Of a stretch of DNA of 5,424 nt, positions 1 to 4,982 are shown one piece after another. The notes beneath the pieces were generated by a model that was not told the DNA's origin, ran no database searches, and saw only the letters and a list, made by a program, of their open reading frames with translations. A program made the translations under genes and the position numbers. The stretch comes from Candidatus Magasanikiibacteriota bacterium (GTDB taxonomy: Bacteria; Patescibacteriota; Patescibacteriia; Magasanikbacterales; UBA922): NCBI GenBank assembly GCA_003230965.1, contig QIHL01000050.1, positions 1 through 5,424 on the forward strand. Reading direction: 5' to 3'. Each line of letters begins with the position of its first letter. Position 1 is the stretch's first letter.

Positions 1-1
1 T

Positions 2-862
2 AAAAAACCATCCGACATAACAGCAGAGGCAGTACGTACATACCGACTCTGGCTGAATCGGCTAGAAGATAAACACGGCGAACCATTAAAAAAAAATACA
101 CAAAACTACCACCTTATTGCCCTCAGATCATTTCTGAAATATTTATCCAAACGAGATGTGGAAACATTGGCTGCAGAAAAAATTGAACTAATGAAAATGT
201 CTGATCGTGATATTCAATTTATTGATGGAACAGACTTGGACAGAATTCTGGAAGCGCCACTCGTAGCATTGCATGACGGCAATAGCAGTAACTCTAGTGT
301 ACTAATTGCATTACGCGATAAAGCAATTTTAGAAACACTATTTTCAACTGGTTTGCGTGTTTCTGAATTGGTTCATTTGAAAAAAGATGATGTTAATTTG
401 AAAAAAGATGAATTTACCGTGATGGGAAAAGGGCGAAAATCTCGTGTGGTTTTTCTAGCTATACAGGCACGCTATTGGTTAAAAAAATATTTAGATCTGC
501 GCAAAGACATCAATCCGTATCTACTAGTCGCGCACGATAAGCGAACAAAAAACAAAAAACGAGTTGTTGGAAAAAATAAAAATAGATCAGATACTGTGGA
601 TATTCCGTTAAGCCAGCGATCAGTAGAACGCCTCGTACATAAATATGCAAAAGTTGCTGGTATCATGAAACCTGTCAGCCCGCACACACTGCGTCATTCA
701 TTTGCAACTGATTTGCTACAAAATGGCGCGGACATTCGTAGCGTTCAAAGGATGCTAGGACATGTGTCCATTACGACCACACAAATTTATACACATATTA
801 CAGACAAAGAACTAAAAAATATACACAAAAAATTCCACGGCAAAGGTCGCATACATAATTGA
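2..862 (+). CDS. Tyrosine recombinase (XerC/XerD-type), 5' end cut by window edge
   Basis: Site-specific DNA recombinase that cuts and rejoins DNA through a 3'-phosphotyrosine intermediate. The frame is open from base 2, so the GTG at 158 is internal, not the start; 286 residues are visible. By comparison with XerD, roughly 45 N-terminal residues are missing. Visible residues 1-55 are the second half of the helical SAM-like core-binding domain, a linker containing AEKIEL follows, and the catalytic domain runs from about 80 to 275. All catalytic residues are present (visible numbering): Arg119 in TGLRVSEL, Lys143 in GKGRKSR, His228 and Arg231 in HTLRH, His254 in LGH, and nucleophile Tyr263 in TQIYTHI (codon 788-790). 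A basic loop around 180-197 looks longer than in XerD. The size fits a chromosomal Xer protein resolving dimers at dif, but the tRNA immediately downstream leaves a mobile-element integrase possible. Recombinase class is certain; the exact role is not. Confidence 0.95.
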   Translation, partial: KKPSDITAEAVRTYRLWLNRLEDKHGEPLKKNTQNYHLIALRSFLKYLSKRDVETLAAEKIELMKMSDRDIQFIDGTDLDRILEAPLVALHDGNSSNSSVLIALRDKAILETLFSTGLRVSELVHLKKDDVNLKKDEFTVMGKGRKSRVVFLAIQARYWLKKYLDLRKDINPYLLVAHDKRTKNKKRVVGKNKNRSDTVDIPLSQRSVERLVHKYAKVAGIMKPVSPHTLRHSFATDLLQNGADIRSVQRMLGHVSITTTQIYTHITDKELKNIHKKFHGKGRIHN

Positions 863-887
863 CAAAAAACAAAAAAATAAGTATTGT
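859..887 (+). promoter_or_regulatory. Sigma-70-type promoter for tRNA-Arg
   Basis: The -35 box TTGACA (859-864, perfect consensus) is separated by exactly 17 nt from a -10 box TATTGT (882-887, four of six consensus bases). The -35 overlaps the recombinase stop codon TGA (860-862). Predicted transcription start is about 894, only a few bases before the mature tRNA at 897, so the 5' leader would be almost absent. It may also drive the slipin gene at 1011, since no convincing terminator lies between. Confidence 0.7.
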
Positions 888-896
888 GCCCAATGA

Positions 897-968
897 GGGC
901 TCGTAGTTAAATGGATATAACAGAAGCCTTCTAAGCTTCGGTTCGAGGTTCAATTCCTCGCGGGCCCA
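897..968 (+). tRNA. tRNA-Arg (anticodon TCT)
   Basis: Reads AGA (and AGG by wobble) codons. A full cloverleaf can be drawn: acceptor 897-903 with 961-967 (seven pairs, one T-G wobble), D stem 906-909 with 918-921, anticodon stem 923-927 with 935-939, loop 928-934 with anticodon TCT at 930-932, four-base variable loop 940-943, T stem 944-948 with 956-960 and T loop TTCAATT. The discriminator is A968. Bases known to matter for arginylation in E. coli, A20 (A915, after the D-loop GG) and C35 (C931), are present. CCA is not encoded (next bases are CAA), so it must be added after transcription. It lies 34 nt after the recombinase stop and 42 nt before the slipin gene. Confidence 0.96.
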
Positions 969-974
969 CAACAA

Positions 975-988
975 GAGGATCACTCCTC
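975..988 (+). other. Small hairpin between tRNA-Arg and the slipin gene
   Basis: GAGGA and TCCTC form a 5-bp stem with a 4-nt loop directly after the tRNA. No T-tract follows, so it is not a convincing terminator. It could be a processing or stalling element in a tRNA-slipin transcript, or chance. Confidence 0.25.
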
Positions 989-1010
989 ACTTACTCATAA
1001 CTATACATTT

Positions 1011-1739
1011 ATGTGGTACATAATCGGCATCATTGTATTCATTGTGCTGGTCAGTATTCGTCAGGTAAACCAATATGAACGTGGCGTAAAATTTCAAATA
1101 GGAAAGTTTAATAAAATTGAAGACCCTGGTTGGCGACTCGTGCTTCCGATATTTCAAAGTATGACCAAAGTAGATATGCGTATCAAGGCAGTAGATGTGC
1201 CATATCAAGAAGCAATTACAAAAGATAATATATCTGCAAAAATCAATGCAGTTATTTATTACCGTGTTGTTGAGGCCGACAAAGCGATTCTTCAGGTAGA
1301 AAATTTTCTTTATGCAGTATCCCAGCTTGCGCAAACAACCATGCGAAATGTGGTTGGTGAACTAGAATTGGATGAACTGCTGGTAAATCGTGATACTGCT
1401 GCTGAGCGGATTAAAGAACTCGTTGACAAAGCAACAGACCCATGGGGCATTAAAGTAGAAACTGTTGAGCTGAAAGATGTGACACTGCCAGATGATATGC
1501 AACGTGTCATTGCAAAGCAAGCAGAAGCTGAACGAGAACGTCGCGCAGTTATTATTAAATCTGGTGGTGAAGTGATTGCAGCAGAAAATCTTGCAAAAGC
1601 TGCACAAATGCTTAACGCACAACCAGGAGCTCTTCATCTGCGTACGCTCAATACACTCAATGACTTGAGTTCAGATCAGTCCAACACAGTAATTTTTGCA
1701 ATACCACTTGAAATTCTTCGCGCGTTTGATAAAAAATAA
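1011..1739 (+). CDS. Slipin / stomatin-like SPFH (band 7) membrane protein
   Basis: Membrane-anchored scaffold of the SPFH family; bacterial slipins form oligomeric assemblies in the inner membrane and are linked to membrane organisation and protease control. The protein has 242 residues. An N-terminal hydrophobic segment (about 1-17) is followed by the SPFH domain (about 18-180), with RGVKFQIGKF near the membrane, DPGWRLVLP at 38-46 and WGIKVETVELKDVTLP at 145-160. The hallmark AEAERERRA lies at 171-179. A stomatin-type coiled-coil and oligomerisation region (about 180-231) ends in NTVIFAIPLE. Length is normal for a short slipin. ATG 1011 is the first start codon in this frame after the tRNA. 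No Shine-Dalgarno lies close upstream; AAGAGGA at 973-979 is too distant. The usual partner NfeD is not in the window. Transcription probably comes from the tRNA-Arg promoter, because no separate promoter stands out. Confidence 0.93.
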   Translation: MWYIIGIIVFIVLVSIRQVNQYERGVKFQIGKFNKIEDPGWRLVLPIFQSMTKVDMRIKAVDVPYQEAITKDNISAKINAVIYYRVVEADKAILQVENFLYAVSQLAQTTMRNVVGELELDELLVNRDTAAERIKELVDKATDPWGIKVETVELKDVTLPDDMQRVIAKQAEAERERRAVIIKSGGEVIAAENLAKAAQMLNAQPGALHLRTLNTLNDLSSDQSNTVIFAIPLEILRAFDKK

Positions 1740-1759
1740 AATATATAGTGAACCAGACG

Positions 1760-1788
1760 TTGACAGAGCGGACAGAAAAATGTATGCT
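1760..1788 (+). promoter_or_regulatory. Sigma-70-type promoter for tRNA-His
   Basis: TTGACA (1760-1765, perfect consensus), a 17-nt spacer and TATGCT (1783-1788, four of six consensus bases) directly preceded by TG. Predicted start is about 1795, giving a leader of about 24 nt before the tRNA. It uses the same -35 box and spacer length as the tRNA-Arg promoter at 859. Confidence 0.75.
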
Positions 1789-1799
1789 ATGCCCGCTCT
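1765..1799. repeat. 7-bp inverted repeat bracketing the tRNA-His -10 box
   Basis: AGAGCGG (1765-1771) and CCGCTCT (1793-1799) are perfect inverted copies 21 nt apart, one at the end of the -35 box and the other at the predicted transcription start. The placement would suit a repressor operator, but no regulator is known and chance remains possible. Confidence 0.35.
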
Positions 1800-1818
1800 A
1801 TATGGATGTCCGTTTTGG

Positions 1819-1894
1819 GGTGGCCTTGGTATAATGGTTATTACTCCGGGTTGTGGTCCCGGTAATACGGGTTCAATTCCCGTAGGCCACCCCA
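1819..1894 (+). tRNA. tRNA-His (anticodon GTG)
   Basis: Reads CAC and CAT codons. Acceptor 1820-1826 pairs perfectly with 1884-1890. The extra G-1 (1819) faces discriminator C73 (1891), the identity pair of histidine tRNAs. CCA is encoded at 1892-1894. The anticodon stem 1846-1850 with 1858-1862 holds loop TTGTGGT with GTG at 1853-1855; T stem 1867-1871 pairs with 1879-1883 around T loop TTCAATT. The D stem is weak: three pairs (1829-1831 with 1842-1844) and a T-T mismatch next to the loop. It is monocistronic by appearance, with its own promoter upstream and a terminator 13 nt downstream. Confidence 0.97.
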
Positions 1895-1907
1895 AAGGGG
1901 ATTTCCC

Positions 1908-1943
1908 AGAAAAGTCCGGACGTGCCGGACTTTTCTCTTTTTT
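1908..1943 (+). terminator. Rho-independent terminator after tRNA-His
   Basis: Perfect 12-bp stem, 1908-1919 with 1925-1936 (AGAAAAGTCCGG and its complement), loop ACGTG, followed after one C by six T (1938-1943). It ends the tRNA-His transcript and insulates the glycosyltransferase gene from it. The A-run on the 5' arm gives some T-richness on the other strand, but the minus-strand tail is poor, so it is mainly a plus-strand terminator. Confidence 0.93.
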
Positions 1944-1959
1944 CTCATAGGTGTACAAT
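1931..1959 (+). promoter_or_regulatory. Possible promoter for the glycosyltransferase gene
   Basis: TACAAT (1954-1959, five of six -10 bases), directly preceded by TG. At 17-nt spacing the -35 position (1931-1936, TTTTCT) is poor and lies inside the terminator stem. The predicted start at about 1966 would leave a leader of only some 8 nt before the ATG, in keeping with the lack of a Shine-Dalgarno there. Confidence 0.35.
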
Positions 1960-1999
1960 ATATACAAAAACATATGGATGAACATATACAAAAACATAT
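1960..1999 (+). repeat. 16-nt direct repeat across the glycosyltransferase start
   Basis: ATATACAAAAACATAT occurs at 1960-1975 and again at 1984-1999, a period of 24 nt, or eight codons. The first copy ends on the first two bases of the start ATG and the second encodes residues IQKH. It looks like a 24-bp tandem duplication that moved or added an N-terminal segment. Confidence 0.85.
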
Positions 2000-3107
2000 T
2001 GTTGTTGTTTCACTTTGTGCAGGTTCTGGTCATCGCCGAGCTGCTGAAGCAATAAAAAAAACAGCTGAACAATCATTTCCAGATCTGCATGTCACTCATG
2101 TTGACGCATGCGAATACATGAAAAAATCAACTAAAAAAACTCTAGTTGATTCATACACACTGATGGCGCGCCAAGCACCAGAATTATGGGGATTTTTGTA
2201 TGAAAAAACTGACAACCAAAAACTAGCAAAACGCTGGACAATGCTTATGCGTAAACTACGCAAGGCACACTCAAAAAAACTCTACGACCACGTCATTAGC
2301 TTGAAACCTGACTACGTACTCTTTACTCACTTTTTGCCAGCAGACCTAATTTATCAGGCAGTCAATAAAGAACAATTTTCTATCCCAACTGGAATGATTG
2401 TTACAGACTATGGTATTCATGAATTATGGATTGTTCCTGAAGTACAAGATTATTTTGTTTCAACAAAAAAAATGGTCTGGCAACTCCAACACCACGGCAT
2501 TCCAACAGAGCATGTTGTTCAAAGTGGTATCCCTATTGATCCTATTTTTTCTATACAAAAAGATATCCAGATGCTCAAACAAGAATACAGACTCCCCACA
2601 GATATACAAATTTTACTTATTTTATCAGGAGGTCAAGGACTTTCTGATACAGAGCAAACTATAAAGACACTCATCAATCTGGATGAGCCAACAGTCATTA
2701 TCGCAATTACAGGAAAAAATACACGACTTGAAAAAAAACTACGACATATCGTAGCACCAGCGCACATTGATTTACGTATTATAAATTGGACTGATAATAT
2801 AGATAATTACATGCGTATTGCTGATGTAATTATCACAAAACCTGGTGGACTTACAACAACTGAATGTATTGCACTTGGCAAACCGATTATTGCTGTTGAT
2901 CCAATACCAGGTCAAGAGGAACATAATGCACAATTTATTCTTGAAGAACAACACGGCACTGTAGCACGCAGACCTGATGATATTCATTTTTATGTCAAAA
3001 CAAAAAAATACATAGACTCAATAGCCAATGCTCCTGGCTCAAACGCAGCTACACGTATTCTCTCCCATATAAAACAAGACAAGCAATTATTGAATAATCA
3101 AAAATGA
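1974..3107 (+). CDS. MGDG synthase / UgtP-like glycosyltransferase (GT28 family)
   Basis: Predicted membrane-associated glycosyltransferase that moves a sugar from a UDP-sugar to a diacylglycerol-type lipid, as in plant MGDG synthase and Bacillus UgtP. The protein has 377 residues. The N-terminal MGDG-synthase domain (about 8-175) carries the acceptor-side loop GSGHRRAAEA (17-26) and VTDYGIHELW (143-152). The C-terminal GT28 nucleotide-sugar domain (about 185-345) carries SGIPIDPIF (184-192), SGGQG (218-222), the donor-binding KPGGLTTTE (289-297) and PGQEEHNAQF (312-321). No signal peptide or full membrane helix is seen, consistent with a peripheral inner-leaflet enzyme. ATG 1974 places GSGH at the expected distance from the N terminus. 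No Shine-Dalgarno is visible. The gene follows the tRNA-His terminator and converges with the pilin array, 12 nt away. MurG is a relative, but the N-terminal domain favours a lipid glycosyltransferase. The sugar and lipid cannot be told from the sequence. Confidence 0.92.
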   Translation: MDEHIQKHIVVVSLCAGSGHRRAAEAIKKTAEQSFPDLHVTHVDACEYMKKSTKKTLVDSYTLMARQAPELWGFLYEKTDNQKLAKRWTMLMRKLRKAHSKKLYDHVISLKPDYVLFTHFLPADLIYQAVNKEQFSIPTGMIVTDYGIHELWIVPEVQDYFVSTKKMVWQLQHHGIPTEHVVQSGIPIDPIFSIQKDIQMLKQEYRLPTDIQILLILSGGQGLSDTEQTIKTLINLDEPTVIIAITGKNTRLEKKLRHIVAPAHIDLRIINWTDNIDNYMRIADVIITKPGGLTTTECIALGKPIIAVDPIPGQEEHNAQFILEEQHGTVARRPDDIHFYVKTKKYIDSIANAPGSNAATRILSHIKQDKQLLNNQK

Positions 3108-3119
3108 TTGTTTCTAAGG

Positions 3120-3662
3120 TTATAAACCAAGAAGTTTATTAACAGTATGGCTCGCTGGTGCATTTTTTGAATGAGTTGCTTGGCGCTGGCATGGCTGTAT
3201 ACCTGACCATGACGAAAAATCCTCATGTTTCTGATTATAAATAGTTGTAAATTTGCCCATCATACATGGATCCACTAGCCAAATAACTAGTAAAGTCAAT
3301 GCAAATGCAGACAAAATAATCATCATACCAATAGCACCATCAACCAAAATTCTTCTTCCTTTAGTATTTTTTTCTTCTTCACCACCAGACGTCATAATCA
3401 AATACCCGCCATACACAATAAAGACAAGAGCCGCAGTACCAGAAAATGTCAAAAAGTCCTTAATAATCAGTACAATAATCTGACGCGGATCTGTTGCTGG
3501 CAAATAAGGATCACCATTAGGACCAGACAATGCAGCTGTTTGTTTATTAAGATCTTTTTCTAGATTTGCAGCATACACTGGCGTATATACATTCAAACCA
3601 CCAAAAATCAAAAATACACAAAAAAATAATATAAGTATTAAACGAAAACGAAATGCAGACAT
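3120..3662 (-). CDS. Pilin-like two-helix protein with cysteine-containing tail (array member 5)
   Basis: Last and longest of five paralogous VirB2/TrbC-like pilins, 180 residues. A basic N terminus and hydrophobic core lead to a signal peptidase I site near VYA-A (29-32). Two membrane helices follow (about 61-88 and 105-130), separated by the charged loop MTSGGEEEKNTKGRR (90-104). By analogy with VirB2 both ends lie outside and the loop inside. Unlike its paralogs it has a C-terminal extension of about 50 residues (131-180) with Cys133 and Cys158, the only cysteines of the mature protein; with that topology they could form a disulfide. It starts 3 nt after the preceding pilin gene with no Shine-Dalgarno, so translational coupling is likely. 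The stop is 12 nt from the convergent glycosyltransferase stop. Family is well supported; the tail's role is unknown. Confidence 0.85.
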   Translation of the reverse strand: MSAFRFRLILILFFCVFLIFGGLNVYTPVYAANLEKDLNKQTAALSGPNGDPYLPATDPRQIIVLIIKDFLTFSGTAALVFIVYGGYLIMTSGGEEEKNTKGRRILVDGAIGMMIILSAFALTLLVIWLVDPCMMGKFTTIYNQKHEDFSSWSGIQPCQRQATHSKNAPASHTVNKLLGL

Positions 3663-3665
3663 ATA

Positions 3666-4109
3666 TTACAAAATAACATGTATATTAACTTCTCCGTTTA
3701 CATTATTCGCAGCACTTAGAACTCTGTTCACAATAAATTTCGTAATCGCGAATGAAAGTAAAATCACTGTAATACCAATTATAGCGGTTTGTATAACTTT
3801 GTTAGACTTCTCAATACGTGTTTCGTCACCATGAGAATCAAACCGAAGATACCCACCATAAATCAATAGTACAATAAATGTCGTACCAACAAACCCAAGA
3901 ACAATTTTAACAAGCACTACAATCAAAAAATGATGAGGTTCCACAATAGAAATAGTTTGAGAACCTTGCAGTGTCTGTTGCGATACTCTGAGTTGACTCT
4001 CAAGATCAGCAAAAGTACTACTACTTGCAAATGTTACTGGTACAACAAAAAAAGAAAATAACAAAACCGACAGCACACTTGCAATACGTATGAAGTTCAA
4101 CAGACGCAT
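3666..4109 (-). CDS. Divergent pilin-like two-helix protein (array member 4)
   Basis: Paralog of 147 residues. The signal peptide (about 1-28) ends at TFA-S. A polar stretch rich in Gln and Ser (29-58) precedes helix 1 (about 61-88), the loop RFDSHGDETRIEKSNK (89-104) and helix 2 (about 105-128); a short polar tail NNVNGEVNIHVIL ends the protein. The alignment to its neighbours is unambiguous (YGGY, then G-D/E-E-T, then EK, then IIG), but the MTARGEE consensus has become FDSHGDE and the Trp before it is Arg, so it is the most altered loop of the five. It begins 4 nt after the previous gene with no Shine-Dalgarno, suggesting coupled translation. It may be a minor or specialised subunit. Confidence 0.83.
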   Translation of the reverse strand: MRLLNFIRIASVLSVLLFSFFVVPVTFASSSTFADLESQLRVSQQTLQGSQTISIVEPHHFLIVVLVKIVLGFVGTTFIVLLIYGGYLRFDSHGDETRIEKSNKVIQTAIIGITVILLSFAITKFIVNRVLSAANNVNGEVNIHVIL

Positions 4110-4113
4110 AAAA

Positions 4114-4539
4114 CTAACTAATCAGATTTAACAAAATAATTGGAACAATATAATAAGTGATGCCGTACGCAGCTACAGTTACCACCAAACCAATTATAGA
4201 TGAAGAAATAATCTTTTGCGCTTTTTCTACTTGTGTTTCCTCACCACGTGCAGTCATCCAGAGAAACCCAGCGTATACTGTTAACGCCATAAATACAATA
4301 CCAACAAAAGATAATACAAATTCAATAATCAATCCAATGATAGACGCAAAAGTTGTATCACCTGCAGCATAATATCCAGCTTTTGATGCTGCATATCCTA
4401 GTGTGTTATGTCCTAAGTTTAATGCAAAAGCTGGATGCACGGCAAAGAAAAATACAAACAATAACAAACCAAACCAGACAGAAATACTCGGCATGATATG
4501 CCAACTACTATTTTTTTTATGAATGTGTTGTTTCAACAT
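4114..4539 (-). CDS. Pilin-like two-helix protein (array member 3)
   Basis: VirB2/TrbC-like pilin of 141 residues. The long n-region (MLKQHIHKKN...) and hydrophobic core end at a signal peptidase site near AFA-L (37-40). The polar segment has AGYYAAGDTT (54-63), helix 1 spans about 65-94, the loop is MTARGEETQVEKAQK (95-109) and helix 2 spans about 110-138. Met16 (codon 4492-4494) is an alternative start giving a shorter leader, but ATG 4539 is preferred because AGGA (4547-4550) lies 7 nt upstream, one of the few clear ribosome sites here. It starts 4 nt after its neighbour's stop. It resembles the next upstream paralog (4544-4927) most closely, down to the DNA of the loop region. Confidence 0.87.
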   Translation of the reverse strand: MLKQHIHKKNSSWHIMPSISVWFGLLLFVFFFAVHPAFALNLGHNTLGYAASKAGYYAAGDTTFASIIGLIIEFVLSFVGIVFMALTVYAGFLWMTARGEETQVEKAQKIISSSIIGLVVTVAAYGITYYIVPIILLNLIS

Positions 4540-4702
4540 ATTTTTATCCTGCAGTAACCATTTTATCCATCACAAGCGTTGTAATAGCATATGCACTGAC
4601 GACAATTACCAAGCCAATGACAGCGGCAACAATAATCTTTCGCGCTTTTTCTACTTGTGCTTCCTCACCACGCGCAGTCATCCAGAGCAAACCAGCATAC
4701 AC
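4211..4702 (-). repeat. Near-identical 68-nt segment shared by two neighbouring pilin genes
   Basis: Positions 4211-4278 and 4635-4702 match at 61 of 68 bases by eye, without gaps. They encode the end of helix 1, the MTARGEE..VEKA loop and the start of helix 2. Flanking coding sequence has diverged far more. This indicates a fairly recent duplication, or gene conversion or strong constraint on the core. Confidence 0.85.
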
Positions 4703-4927
4703 CATCAAAATTAAAAAAATTAAACCGACTAAAGTAAGTACCAATTTAATCCCTGTTCCAACAACGTCACCAACATCTTGCTGTGAACTGGAGTATCCAG
4801 CACCATTAATAACTTGACCCAAATATATTCCACTATCTTTCAACCCTTGTGCAGAAACAGGCATCAACAATAACAACGAAAACATAGTGCTTGCGATTGC
4901 AATAATAATACGCTTATAACGAAACAT
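4544..4927 (-). CDS. Pilin-like two-helix protein (array member 2)
   Basis: Closest of the five to a typical CPR 'pilin' of the TrbC/VirB2 type, 127 residues. The signal peptide MFRYKRIIIA... is cleaved near VSA-Q (24-27), leaving a mature protein of about 101 residues. A polar segment (28-55) with GAGYSSSQQD leads to helix 1 (about 58-83). The loop is MTARGEEAQVEKARK (83-97), helix 2 spans about 98-120 and the C terminus is DKMVTAG. VirB2-like topology would put both ends outside. It follows the first pilin by 40 nt and has its own extended -10 promoter in that gap. No good Shine-Dalgarno is seen. It could be the main subunit because it keeps the most regular features, but that is inference. 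Confidence 0.88.
   Translation of the reverse strand: MFRYKRIIIAIASTMFSLLLLMPVSAQGLKDSGIYLGQVINGAGYSSSQQDVGDVVGTGIKLVLTLVGLIFLILMVYAGLLWMTARGEEAQVEKARKIIVAAVIGLVIVVSAYAITTLVMDKMVTAG
4547..4550 (-). promoter_or_regulatory. Shine-Dalgarno site for the pilin gene at 4114-4539
   Basis: AGGA on the minus strand, 7 nt before ATG 4539, inside the last codons of the preceding pilin gene (GCA GGA TAA). It supports choosing that ATG over internal Met16. The other pilin starts lack such a site. Confidence 0.6.
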
Positions 4928-4953
4928 AAAATATATTTCAAATCTTTAAATAA

Positions 4954-4982
4954 AGTATATCACGCATTTATCCTGAAATCAA
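4954..4982 (-). promoter_or_regulatory. Extended -10 promoter inside the pilin array
   Basis: On the minus strand, TTGATT (4982-4977), a 17-nt spacer, then TGATATACT, which is an extended -10 with TATACT (4959-4954, five of six bases). Predicted start is about 4947, some 20 nt before ATG 4927. The -35 lies in the last codons of the first pilin gene. It would express the last four pilins independently of the first. Confidence 0.65.

Noticed and set aside
158..862. A shorter recombinase starting at GTG 158
   Set aside because: The frame is open back to base 2 and the upstream 52 codons match the core-binding domain, so 158 is internal.
798..983. Minus-strand open frame over tRNA-Arg
   Set aside because: It is the antisense reading of the tRNA (a typical false protein) and overlaps the recombinase end.
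987..1637. Minus-strand frames opposite the slipin gene
   Set aside because: The compositions are unlike a protein family and they lie fully opposite a well-supported gene.
1671..1997. Open frames on both strands across tRNA-His (also 1696-1950 plus)
   Set aside because: They translate through the tRNA and terminator; the peptide is the usual artefact of an antisense tRNA.
3085..3128. AT-rich dyads (such as ATTAT-TGA-ATAAT near 3087-3099, and GGTT-ATA-AACC at 3118-3128) as terminators for the convergent genes
   Set aside because: The stems are four or five pairs long, mostly AT, and lack a T-tract in the right place.
4938..4967. Nine-codon minus-strand mini-ORF between the first two pilins, with AGGA before its ATG
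   Set aside because: The AGGA-TAA-ATG arrangement is suggestive, but it overlaps the -10 box of the internal promoter and has no feature beyond length; chance is likely.
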